The position numbers and the translations under genes were made by a program. This document shows positions 20,610 to 31,537 of a stretch of DNA of 64,000 nucleotides, in pieces. Numbering within the stretch: the first letter of the stretch is position 1; every line of letters begins with the position of its first letter. The DNA is from Allium sativum (Eukaryota > Streptophyta > Magnoliopsida > Asparagales > Amaryllidaceae), in the NCBI GenBank assembly GCA_030737875.1, contig CM060918.1, forward strand, positions 768,050,552 to 768,114,551, written 5' to 3'. The notes under the pieces were generated by a model. The model was not told the DNA's origin. It worked only from the letters and a program-made list of their open reading frames with translations, and ran no database searches.

Positions 20610-22373
20610 TCTATTAAATAATAGTAAAGCAGAACCTAAAAAAGCTTTTTCCTTAATTCTATGAGTTTCTTCTCTTCTCTTAATTCTCTCCAGATATTTT
20701 ATTTTTAAATTAGTTTATCACTTTACACTTATTCACTATTTCTCTCACATTATTATACTTTTGTTATTTCACATTTTGATATGGGCATTTCAAAGTTTAC
20801 ACAATATTTACTAATAGTTAGCTACTAACATTTTATACTTAAGTCCAGATATTTAAATTAATTATAAAATCCAAAATTTAAGTAATTTAAATAAGTTTAA
20901 ATAAATTTAATTAACTAATATTTCTTTCAAATACAAAAAATGGCAAAATTATTGTTTTTTTAGCTTCAAATACCTGAACTTCGAATTTTCTATAATCATT
21001 TAAGTCTCTCTCAATGTATTTCTAGCATTTTACGTTTAGCACCATATTTTAATGTTAATTACATAATATTAATTTTTTTAAAATAACTTTAGCAAACTAT
21101 TTTTCATTGATTCGCCTAATAAATCACATCAGGATTAACCATATTCATATTAACAAAAATGAAAAAAAATCAAATATATTAACACGTCAATCACATAACT
21201 TAAAATATACACCTAGACAATTATCACAAGTTATAAGTTGAACTCATTTACATCAATATATTTACAGCGTATTGTATTGTAATATTAATATCAAATGCTT
21301 ACCTTTTTAAAATTTATTTAGTTATTTACAAAACAACGCACAATGTCACTTAACATTGTATATTTGAGTCAATATGTTTAAATTAATTATGTGAATTTGA
21401 ATTTAACAAATGAATTCAATCAATAAATTATCGTTAATTCATCTAATTAAAGTTAAGTGTTATGTTTTAAAATGTACATCATGTCCATATCAATAAAAAT
21501 GTTAAAATCAGTCTTTCTGTCAAATATAAAGTTAAATAAGACATACAGTTTAAATAATATATGTAAACAATAAAAAAAATTCTTAATATATACGCTTATC
21601 TCAATAAATTTACCATAAATTGAATAAAAAAATTTATGCTTTACATACCTATATTTTGACATTTCTACAATTAATTGCTGAACCTTTTCAGTTCTTTCGT
21701 GATATTTTATATTCCAATTCATGTGTTTAAAATACTCATGATATTACTATTTATAATTATTCAAATAATATTAGAGAGTATTAGTCTATTTTCTAATAGC
21801 TCTTAAATATACGTTAATTTTACTATGTATATTCATATTAAAAAATGTAGTTTTCCATGCAACCATAAAGATGTGTAAATCACATAACATGAATTAAATA
21901 TATCAACAATTCATTTATATCCAGAATTTACCGTATATTATATTATCAAATTCTTTTTCAACATCGGTAACTCCATAACAATTTTTTTTTACAAATTTCT
22001 TTTCAATTCTTCCTGTTATGATATATAGTTAAACTAACTTCATAATTTTACATTTAAATTATTTAAACAAATTCTATTAAATAATATTTGCTAATTCATC
22101 GAATAAATTACTAACATACACCAGTTTTAACATGGATTTCTATATAAACAAAAATGATTAAAAATTCTCAAAATATGCTTACATATATATTGTTTATGTA
22201 AGCTACATAACATAAATTACATGCCAACAATAATAATAATTTAAATTAATAATTTATGTATTTTACATCAAAATTTATCATTTCTTGCCTAACAAAGTTT
22301 TCATTTTAACATTAAAATAATTAATACTATTTTTAATAGTATTATCGTGTGCAACGCACGAGTTAGGCACTAG
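20610..22373 (+). mobile_element. Probable small non-autonomous Helitron, 1,764 bp
   Basis: The 5' end, TCTATTAAATAATAG at 20,610, is preceded by A. The 3' end has a 7-bp stem (TCGTGTG/CGCACGA, one G-T pair, loop CAA) at 22,345-22,361, then CTAG at 22,370-22,373 followed by T. The 3' hairpin core and the last bases (GCACTAGT) are shared with the larger Helitron at 19,733, so the two probably belong to related families. The body is strongly AT-rich with no gene. Confidence 0.7.
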
Positions 22374-23389
22374 TACCAGAAAAAGGAACACTGCTTTACT
22401 CAATACAAACAAAAAAACCAAACCCTGGATCTAAGGGGAATGGCGACTCTAAGCATCCTAAAAAAATTCCGATCTAAGGCAAATTCCATGTCCTCTGATC
22501 TAAGTTTAAATCGCCTTGATCCAAAGTAAACCTTCGATTTTGAGTTATGTCTTTCAAGAACATGTTGCATGAGTCATTAACCCCTTTTATCAATTGAAAA
22601 GCAGATGAATCTTTGATATTTTCATGAAAATTTTTCGAGTTTTCTTCCGTACTTTGAATCTCACCCCAATCTCCTCAATCTGCATGATTATTCTTTGATT
22701 TAAATTGCAAGCTATTGTGATTGCTCGTAGTCTTCTTATGGTTGCAGCTTTCCCCTTTCTCCCATACAAATAAGTGATATACCTTCTTATCGAGTCTGCC
22801 TATGTGATAGTCTCCATTAATATGATGGTTTGTATATGAACAATGTATATCTGCTATTTGAAGTGGCGAGGACCTCTCGGGGACGCTATTGCTTGCGCGG
22901 TAGCTTCTCTTTCCAATTTCAGGTAAATAGAAGCGAGGCATATGTAATTTATTATTAGTATTGCAGTTAAAATTAATAATACGCTTTTTTACTTTCCTGA
23001 TAGGTAAACCCTTTTGGAATTGTTAGCAAGGCTGTCACCACCAGGAAGATGACCCTTGGATGAACTTGCAATTTTGCCTCAGAAAATGCAATTATTTGCT
23101 TTCCCACTTCGTAAGTATGCTTATGTCTTTTTCTCATAGTAATCCAGATCATTACTAAATGCATTCTAAAAGTCTTTGAGCTTCCTATGTGCTCAGGCAT
23201 TAAAGATTTGACTATTTGATTTGATGAAATTTCAAACTTGGAGGCTGCTAGTCTCTTTTTTGGTATGCAAATGTTGTAACATGATAGTTGTAAGCATAAT
23301 ACATAATTTTTTGAAAATTCTTTTTCTTTCTTTTAATTATCTTTTGGGCTTGAGATTTTCTTAAATGTAATTGATTGTATCTCTATTGT
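22374..23389. other. Gene-free stretch
   Basis: No recognisable protein or repeat. A minus-strand open frame of 88 codons (22,675-22,941) has no motif I know, and adjacent pyrimidine-rich AG sites hint at intron-like sequence. I see nothing firm here. Confidence 0.4.
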
Positions 23390-23600
23390 CCGCAGCAGTA
23401 GCCCAGCGGTTAAGGACTTTCGCCATGTTAACAGTGGCATGGGTTCAAAACCAAGAATGACATGCTAAGAGCTTACCATGTACATACACTAAGATTAGCC
23501 ACTTATGTGGTGCTCGCGGACCAGGCTAGGTGCACTAGGAGGATTCTACGATTCCGATCAGTTTTCGTCTTGAACAAATTAAAAAAAATTCTAATCTTTT
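23390..23600 (+). mobile_element. tRNA-derived SINE, head region clear
   Basis: A Pol III A box (TAGCCCAGCGG, 23,399-23,409) and a B box (GGTTCAAAACC, 23,442-23,452) are separated by 32 bases, the usual distance in plant tRNA-derived SINEs. A non-tRNA body follows, ending in an A-rich run near 23,578-23,590. I found no clear target duplication. A lone tRNA pseudogene is less likely because the arms outside the boxes do not fold well. Confidence 0.65.
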
Positions 23601-23714
23601 CTAAAGAAGCATATTTGTTGGGATTTGAGTTTTCTTTTGCATTGACCAAATTTGTCTTGAAAACAGATAGTCAAAATATATAACATACTACATGACTAAT
23701 GGATTAAATCTCGT

Positions 23715-23800
23715 AGGGCAGGATTCAAATGCATGGCATCTCGCATCATGAGAAGTGTCATAACCACTTGGACAATGGTGCTTGTCATACCTAAGAATTT
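23715..23800 (-). mobile_element. tRNA-like SINE head, minus strand
   Basis: On the minus strand an A-box-like TGTCCAAGTGG (23,764-23,774) precedes a B-box-like ATTTGAATCCT (23,720-23,730). The order and spacing of 33 bases are those of a Pol III promoter. It faces the SINE at 23,390-23,600. The B box departs from the consensus GGTTCGAATCC at its first bases. The remaining sequence to 24,420 has no recognisable feature. Confidence 0.5.
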
Positions 23801-24419
23801 TTACTTAAGATTGGATCAATTATTTCTTTTCTAATTGCTTCTTTAGGGACTGGTGCTTGATTACTAGTATTCCAGAAATGATTTTAAATAATACGTACTT
23901 TCAACTATTAAATCAACACCTCCAAATTATAAAAAATTGGACCAACCTAAAAAATTGATAAGTAAATCCCCATTGATTCATGGTTCAAACCAAAGACTAG
24001 TTGTTTTATATCTTTAAATCATCTTTCAATTAAAATTATGCCTATATTCCTACATATAAGGATATTTTACAAAGAATTTGGATAGTCGCTCTTAATTGGC
24101 ATTGTCCAGAAACACTTGTTTTTAACATACTTGTTTTAGGGATATTTTGACCATAAAGATTTACCATTCAAGAATTTCCAAAATAATTTTAAATGGAAAA
24201 CTGTACTTAAATCATTAAGATTTTTTTATACCTAATCCACTTTACTCTTTTGCTTATCAAACAATATCCCAAAAGACTTTGTGATGCTTTCCTTTCCACA
24301 TTAAGTTGGAACACATTCTTCTAATTTTTTAAATTGATTTACTTGGAATGTTTTAGACTTGGTAACCAATACATAATGATAGTTGTGATGACTGTGTGTG
24401 TGAGAGCTCTATCTTCTAG

Positions 24420-24850
24420 CAAGAGAAAGCAATTTAGATGAACACCATTCAAGTCTATTTTGTAAAATAAGCAATAAACCTTGGTTTTTTCATCATTGAC
24501 TTTTAGACAAGAAAATTATTTTAATTTATCAAATATTTATGCAGTGGTAGAAACACTCTTTATATCTACATTTAGAGACAGTAAGAGATCATCAACATAT
24601 ATTAGGTGTGTGATAGCAGGTCGAACTCTCTTTGCAGGTTTAATATTTCCATTAATGGGTTCTAACTCCAAATAGGTAAGGAGATGGGGGTTCCCTCGAC
24701 TAATACCTCTATTGATTATATTCCAATAATTCAGTGCACATTTATTGAAAAAATTATCTTTTTCTATCATCAAGCTTGTGTTCAAGTATCCCAAATATAT
24801 TAGATTTGTAAGAGCTAAGCATATGAAGTAAATTAGTTTTTCTTTCAATG
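24420..24850 (-). pseudogene. LINE reverse transcriptase fragment
   Basis: Minus-strand translation shows a segment like the R-G-D-P block of plant LINEs (RGISRGNPHLLTYLELE). It is followed by ITHLIYVDDLLLSLNVDIKS, in which YVDD (24,589-24,600) is the polymerase active site, and then by a LKVNDEKTKV segment in the place of the usual GLK-N--KSK block. The frame breaks soon after. It is the palm core of a non-LTR retrotransposon RT. Endonuclease and the upstream RT domain are not recognisable. It lies on the same strand as the DUF4283-like segment at 34.4 kb, so both may be parts of one LINE split by the gypsy insertion at 25,446. Confidence 0.7.
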
Positions 24851-24952
24851 GAATTTAACCCCTAAATATTCCATGAAATAATCATCAAAAAATATTACAT
24901 AAAGGATATAAAAAAATAATTAACAAAGCAACTCTGCATCTTTTTTCTTTTC

Positions 24953-25189
24953 TCAGCTTTTTTTTCCTTCTTTTTGTAAATAGCTTTGTCTTGTACATTT
25001 AGTTGTGATTTCTATTTTGGATTCTCCATACATATTTCCTTTTGAATGCTTCTTCAGGAAAAGAAAGATCCTGATTCGAGTGATTTTTTTTTCTTTTTCT
25101 TTACTGAAAGAGAGATTATTTAATTTTTTTATTCTACTTTTTTTCTTCTTGGTTCCTAATTTTGTTGTATATGAGATTGAATGAGACAT
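24953..25189 (-). pseudogene. Lysine-rich fragment, possibly LINE-derived
   Basis: An open frame of 78 codons, very rich in Lys, Arg and Ser, between the LINE RT remnant and the gypsy insertion on the same strand. No motif identifies it. It may be the basic linker of the LINE or chance low-complexity sequence. 25,190-25,445 shows nothing else. Confidence 0.25.
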
Positions 25190-25445
25190 CTTTTATGCAG
25201 CTCCGATTAAAAATTGATCATTATGCACTTTCTTAGATGATGTCTTGCTTGATTTCTCTAATTTGAATTCAACTTCATTTTCTCCACTGTTTACTAAATC
25301 CATTTTGTCTTTACAAGGTTGAGCTCTGTTTTCCTCAAAAGATATTGAGTTTTCAGTAGCATTTTTCAATGGAGTTTCATCAATTTAGGTGTTTACATCT
25401 GGTTCAGGAAATATGCATTATGTGGTATAAATATTCTTGTGAAAG

Positions 25446-27818
25446 TGTGACGACCGCCCATAACCCACGCACTATACAAGAGGAATAAAGCGCTGAAAGG
25501 TGTGCCAGACAGCTACAGACGATCATCAAGGTATGGTAGATAAACAAAACCTGTCGTAAACTCATGGCGCAATGATAAAATATAATAGTATATATACAAC
25601 AGCTAGTGATAGTGAAGCAGAAAACACTAAACTTTCATGATAACTAAAAAGTATTTCCCTTACATGTGGATAGCAACAGTAGTGTTTGAACAATTTGCCT
25701 CACTACAACACTCACAGAAATATCACACAGCGGAAACAAATACTAGATAGTAGTAAAGATAGTATGCCAACCTCCTGCTCCCCTCCGAACAACAACACCA
25801 TCCTCACTTAAGCTATCACCTGCCACCTGCTACTTAGTCTGCCCATCCAACAATCAGATGAACAACCCAAGGTAATAAGAGGAAACATAAAACCTTGAGT
25901 CAGACAATAGTCTTAGTGAGCGATAAAACAGCTAATAAACTTCAACAATGAAGTATATGAGAATGGGTAAATAATCAACTAATCTACCCAGCTTCAGAGA
26001 AGAACTCTCACTTTCCTTCCCCATTACATGATAGTGATAGCCTTTACAATCATACACTCAAAGGAATAACAATTCAGTCACGGCGATTAAAGCATCCATT
26101 CATATATGGCAAAGTAACTCAATTATGATCACAACATGCATTCAACCATCCATGACTGACTCTGGTTATCACCGCCAAGCTTGCTTTGGAAACTTCGTTA
26201 TCGTATGACTGGCTAAAAATTTGCCGTCAATTGTCAAGGACCACACAAGACGCCATGGTTCTAGCAAAACTCCACATGTTATACTTAACACATGCTACAC
26301 GCTATACTCAACACGTGTCTAGGCCATACACGACGCCCAGGGCACTCGACCTATAATTGGTCTTCAGTTGTACCCCTGCTTTGAGTCCGTTAGAACCTAC
26401 GACAACGATAATTCCTCGGCCTTCTCCTCTCTAGTCGTTATCCATTACGACTATTAATTAGGTTAGAACACCATAGAACTGTCACTTCACACGAACTCAA
26501 TACATTCTTGAGTTGTCTCTCCATTTGTTGCATATAATGAACAACAACCACTTTTTAACACTTTCAAACTTCCCAATTGAATTCACTTTGAAGTCACATC
26601 ATCACCGGAAATGTTCGACCAGAAATAGCTGCCCAGAAATGACAAAAATGGCTGACCAGAACAGGCCGATCCACTTTGGTCTGACCCAACTTATGTCCGA
26701 CCCGACTCCGGTCCGACCCAACTTCGGTCCGGCCCAACTTCGGTCTGACCCAACTTCGGTTCGATCCAACTTCGGTCCGACCCAAAACCTGCATATTGCA
26801 ATTCAACTCCGATTTCGATGAAAACTTCGCCAAACGATAAATCCGACGGAACTAACTCATCCAATTCATCAAAAAGGATTACAAACATGTTATGAAATCA
26901 ACAATATCATCAATATGACAATTCTATCAATGATAATGTCAAATTCACCAAAATCACCACAAATATGCATATGAACAAAAACCATGGATCTAACTTGCAC
27001 ATTTGTATGAAATATCATAGAAATTACCTATTTAAACTTGCTAAATCAGATCCTAGGGTTATCTATATGAAAATGAACTTACCAATGCATGGATCTATGG
27101 AAAAATACTTGAATTTGATGAAAAACATGATCTACTACCCATACACTTTATTGAATCCATGTAAGAGATGTAATCCACTCACTGATTCTCCAATACAAGC
27201 TAAAATGATAGAATTATGAATTCGTACAGAGAGCAATTCAAACCAAACTCCTCGATTCGATGAATTCACCCTTGAAATGATGTAGATCTAACCTTCAATA
27301 GTGTAAATCTATGATTTCCCTCTTCAGATTTGGATTTTAAATGGTGGAAGGGTGTTAGAGGAAGAAGAAGCACAAGGCCTCTAAATGAAAGAATGGGAGA
27401 AGTAACCTATTCTCCATACCCCTCACCCCCTGTTTATAGTTTCTACCAACCCACTAACGGGCCTCTCCAATTCAGTCCATTAGGCTCTCCAAACCTGAAC
27501 AACCAACTGAAAAATATTAAAACAGCGATTTCTCCCAAACCGCTGAACCAAAATTTTAACGTAACCACTCTATGGAAATGCAATCATCAATTCCTTTCCA
27601 AAGGCACAGATCTCACCCTCTAATTCAACCTGAGTCTAAAGTTATGCCCTGTACAAGACTGACATGGGCAAAATGGTCACAAATAAAATCGGTAAAAATT
27701 ATGGACATGTCTCACATCCCCATACGCAACATATCAAAAGATGAGAATGATCCAACTCTCAAGGAATAAAATAAATATATTTTACGATCTTCCGATACGT
27801 AAAATGCAGGCTGTTACA
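25446..27818 (-). repeat. 3' LTR of the minus-strand gypsy element
   Basis: 2,373 bp. It contains a 16-bp minisatellite of the form cggtccgacccaactt at about 26,680-26,790, with fewer units than the partner LTR. Confidence 0.9.
26680..26795. repeat. 16-bp minisatellite in the 3' LTR
   Basis: About six or seven copies of cggtccgacccaactt with single-base variants (gtctgacc, gttcgatcc). It opens long chance reading frames on both strands, which are not genes. Confidence 0.85.
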
Positions 27819-28399
27819 TTCTTCCCCCTTTAGAATTTCGTCCTCGAAATTCCTAGCAAACACAAGCAATCGCAACAATTCTGCATGCCTATCATCCATG
27901 AGAAGCCAATTCTATCACCCAAACTAGCACCATTATGCCATGCATCCATAGCCTTATCCTAGCACATGGAATTCTATCAAACAACAACAACGAAAAATAA
28001 AAAATTAATAATCAATAATGATTGCGCGATATCAATGGGTCATACGGACGAAGAGTTTTGGATGGGTCGTCTTTATACTCTTCCCCGTCTCCTACTTAAT
28101 GTCATCGCCACCCCACTCCATTGTACATTAACTAAATTAAACGTCTTTTCCCTAAGTTGTTTCGTGTCATTCGCCATAACACGAAGCTGCTTTTGAGATT
28201 TTATAACTACGAACTCAGCTATAAGGTCGACGTACTACTCCGAAGGTACTACCACATCCGGACCATGCGAATATTATCGCAATAACGACTCACAAAACAT
28301 TGTGCACACTCTACATCTCTCGTGTAAAATCACTTTATACGCGAGCTTTATGATTTACTCGTCCATCAGAAGCGGCCCAACAACCCATAGCACTTAACC

Positions 28400-28850
28400 C
28401 ACCTACCATAGCATTTAGAAGCGTTGCTGAAAATCATCCAACTTGACCAATCGACCCATTCCACCAGACCAACCCGACCCGCCATCAGTCGATCGACCCG
28501 ACCAGGTATACCCCCACCTGACCGACCTGACCCGTCCTCAACCGACCGACCCGACCAGGTTTGCCCCACCTGACCGACCCGACCTGGTATGCCCCACCTG
28601 ACCGACCCAGCCCACCTTTCCAAGAGACCGACCGACCCACTCTCTATTTTCCCAACCCTCTTGGCCGACCATTCTCTCTTGCTCTATCTCAAGAAGACCA
28701 ACCTGACCAGCATGTTTCAGACCGACCTTATCACTTCTTTTAGGACCGACCCGACTCATTCTGATTTGTTCTTTATGACAGGATTTGAGACCGACCTGAC
28801 CCACTTCCTGCACATCTCCAATTCTACTCCAATCTATATTAGGAACAACT
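28400..28850. repeat. GC-rich minisatellite in place of the integrase
   Basis: Irregular repeats of ccgacccgacc, aggtatgccccacctgaccg and related text. They follow directly on the stub of the integrase N-terminus on the minus strand. No zinc-binding HHCC or catalytic D,D,E motif is present. The unit resembles the gtccgaccc core of the LTR minisatellite, so it may have spread from there. Confidence 0.7.
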
Positions 28851-29034
28851 AATCGTCCTTGCTTTTGAAGCCAACCTTTTCGATCGACTTCGAACTCTTT
28901 AACTTCTCGTTCTAGCTTATGGATAAACTCGACAAGCTTCACATCTTGCTTTTGGCTTTCGCCAATCCTTTCGACAAGAGTAGGTCTTGTCGACAAGCTT
29001 ACCAACATTTCAGGTTCTAACTCACACCTTGGCC
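28850..29034 (-). pseudogene. Integrase N-terminal stub
   Basis: Minus-strand frame with RPTLVERIGESQKQD, then KGWLQKQGRLVVPN. This matches the stretch just upstream of the integrase zinc finger in the gypsy element at 43,663-43,815 (RPTLLGRVGEAQQDDP; KGWLRRDNRLCVPQ). The zinc finger that should follow is absent; minisatellite begins instead. Confidence 0.75.
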
Positions 29035-29476
29035 TAATCGAATCTTGCCAAATACTCAAGACTCTTCCATTCCGAAAACATCGCTCCCAAACTTGCGTGT
29101 CTTCGACTTAATGCATCTGCAATTGCGTTACTTTTACCAGGAGTATAGGCTATATCAAGAACATATGATGCCAGGAACTTAGCTATCCTTGCTGCCGAAG
29201 ATTCAAATCCTTTTGGGAGAAAAGATACTTCAACGACTTGTGATCCGTAAACAACTTGAATCGGACTCCCAACAGGTAATGTCTCCACATATTCAGAGTA
29301 AATACAATCGCTGCCAACTCCAAATCCTGAGTTGGGTAATTCTTCTCATGCGGCTTTAGCTGTCGACTTGCGTGGGCCACAACCTTATCTTTTTGCATTA
29401 GCACTGCTCCAAGTCCAGTACCACATGCATCGGTATATACCACCATCTCTTCATTCCCACTTGGAATGGTCAACAC
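29034..29476 (-). pseudogene. Gypsy RNase H domain, broken
   Basis: Minus-strand frames carry [15 protein letters not shown], then [37 protein letters not shown] and AYTPGKSNAIADALSR. These are the typical RNase H blocks of Ty3/gypsy Pol, including the catalytic Asp of YTDA and the Glu of DLELAA. The domain is split over two frames near 29,190, so it is inactive here. It follows the RT on the same strand. Confidence 0.85.
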
Positions 29477-29753
29477 AGGAGCACGTCAATCTTTCCTTTA
29501 GGATTTCGAACGCTTGTTCACACTTTGCATCCCACGTGAACACTTGGCTCTTCTTCGTTAATCATGTCAACGGTGCAGCTATCTTGGAGAAATCCTTGAT
29601 AAACCGTTGGTAATATTCTGCCAACCCAAGGAAACTCCAAGCATCCGTTGCATTCTTAGGTCGATCCTAATCCTAGATGGCTACAACTTTAGCGGGGTCA
29701 ACCGCTATCCCTTTTCCAGAAACTACATGGCCTAAGAATCTCACCTTATCCTT

Positions 29754-30414
29754 TCAGCAGTGACACTTCGAGAACTTAGTTTTCAACTGATGCTTTCGCA
29801 AGATCTCTAACACAACTCTCAAGTGTGTCTTGTGTTCTTCCTCATTCCTGGAGTAAACCAGAATATCATCCATGAACATAAGCACAAACTTATTCAATTG
29901 ATCTCTGAATACCATATTCATAAGATCCATGAAATACGCTGGCGCGTTAGTCAACCCGAATGGCATCACCAACCACTCGAAGAAACTGGATGGTGTCCTA
30001 AAAGCAGTCTTTGGTACATTATCCTTGGCCACCCTCGATTGGTGAAATCCCGTTGCCAAATCCATCTAAGAAAATACTGGCTTCGTGAAGCTGATCTAAC
30101 AAGTCATCAATCCTTGACAACAAATACTTGTTCAACTCACGATAGTCGACACACAATCTTAACGAGCCATCTGCCTTGGTTGCAAACATGACCGGTGCAC
30201 CCCATTCAGAAACATTTCTCCGAATGAATCCCTTCCTTAGAAGGTCACGAACTTGCACCTCCAACTCTCGCTGTTCCTTAGGCGCCATCCTCCTAAGAGG
30301 CATAACAATTGGTCTAACACCCTCGACCAAATCGATCCTAAACTCGATCTTACGATGTGGCGGCAACCCTTTGACCTCGTCAAAGACATCCTCATACTCA
30401 TTAGCGATCAACAC
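29754..30414 (-). pseudogene. Gypsy reverse transcriptase, broken
   Basis: Two overlapping minus-strand frames. The first has the [16 protein letters not shown] start, [27 protein letters not shown] and VDYRELNK. The second has [28 protein letters not shown] and FMDDILVYS (active site FMDD). The order matches the complete RT at 42,200-43,000. A deletion and frameshift lie near 30,060-30,115, where the segment between RELNK and RIDDLLDQL is shortened. The enzyme would be non-functional. Confidence 0.9.
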
Positions 30415-30429
30415 AGATGAAAAGTCTTC

Positions 30430-30675
30430 TTATGGAATCAGAAGCAAATATAGATAGCTAACGAAGATACCCTCTTCGCGCTTACACTTTATCATCACCT
30501 TTCGCCCTTCCACATCCCCGACTCTCACCTCTAGCTTCTCGCAATTCACCCTTGCCGTGTACCTCTTGAGCCAATCCATGCCCAAGATGACCCCAAACCC
30601 AGCGAAGTTAAGAACAAAGCAATCACATACAAAATAGAAACCATGACTTGACAACACTAGACCACGAAACAACAT
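30430..30675 (-). pseudogene. Gypsy protease C-terminal half
   Basis: Minus-strand frame with FAGFGVILGMDWLKRY, the conserved distal motif of retroviral-type aspartic proteases in Ty3/gypsy elements. The catalytic DSG part is not visible; the sequence between here and the knuckles (30,676-30,850) is decayed. Confidence 0.75.
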
Positions 30676-30852
30676 TCACAAACTGGACGAACCCCCAACT
30701 GGATTAGTGATGATCAATGGTCTATTACAAATTCAAGTTCTGAACCCATTCAACATACAATATTATTGTAGGTAAAAGAAGACAATTCTCTAGTACCAAA
30801 TAGAACTCAAACAACTTCACTGGCTAGAAGCATATCCAGACAACAACTTCTC

Positions 30853-31289
30853 CTAGTTCTCATCAGGAACATAATAGGAAATTGGAATAGCTTCCACAAC
30901 ACATGCTTCCTCCGGTTGCTTATTCTTTGGAAGGTTCGGACAATCTTTCTTCTTATGTCCAGGCTTGCCACATTCAAAGTACTTCCTTTCGGTTTTCGGC
31001 TTCTCATAATCGTTGGCATATTGACCTCCAATTAACAATTAAAGCAAGTGACATTCTTCTTAAATATCTTCTTCTTGCTTTTCTTCTTATTAGCACTGGG
31101 GCCGATAATGGTTTCTTCATCTGTAGGAGAATATTCCCTCTGTCGCTTAATAGAATCCCTTTTGGGTAATTGCATAGGAACACCATGCTCTATTGACGCT
31201 TCTGGAATGGGCATCCTTAACATGGCTACTGCCATCATGGCCGCCCCAAACATAACTAGATATTCCGGTGCAACAGCTAATGCTTCCAA
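30853..31289 (-). pseudogene. Gypsy Gag C-terminus with two decayed zinc knuckles
   Basis: A basic stretch (KKKSKKKIFKKN) leads to CFNC, where the frame breaks and the first knuckle loses its His and last Cys. After a short linker comes FECGKPGHKKKDC, a knuckle whose first Cys is Tyr. It is the nucleic-acid-binding end of Gag. The N-terminal Gag fold, which should lie toward 31,500, is largely missing, so the interior is deleted on this side as well. Confidence 0.75.
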
Positions 31290-31517
31290 TCGGCTTCTTC
31301 CATCTCATAATCTTCCAGTCTCACGCTCACTCCTAGAGGTTTGATGAATAATTCTAAATCTAAAATAGAAAGATTAGTCCACTTACAAGATAAACTGCTA
31401 AAGGAAAACAACCGCTACTACCACATATGCTAATATGTATATAGTAAACATCCAACTGAAATCTACAATATGTCTCCCATACGTAATTACGTCTTCGAAC
31501 TTTGGCCACAATCGTTG

Positions 31518-31535
31518 ACCAGAGCACTGATACCA
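31518..31535 (-). other. Primer-binding site of the minus-strand gypsy element
   Basis: TGGTATCAGTGCTCTGGT on the minus strand, two bases inside the 5' LTR. The first nine bases match initiator tRNA-Met. Confidence 0.85.
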
Positions 31536-31537
31536 AA

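Noticed and set aside
26680..26795. 16-bp repeats as a CRISPR array
   Set aside because: Units are adjacent with no spacers, and they lie inside a plant LTR that is duplicated at 32,770.
26513..27769. Plus-strand frames of 65-102 codons in the left gypsy LTR
   Set aside because: They lie in an LTR, partly in minisatellite, and antisense to the element. No motif was seen.
28366..29059. Long minus-strand frames rich in Gly, Val and Gln as a novel repeat protein
   Set aside because: The open frame comes from minisatellite without stops. It fuses to an integrase stub and has no start of its own.
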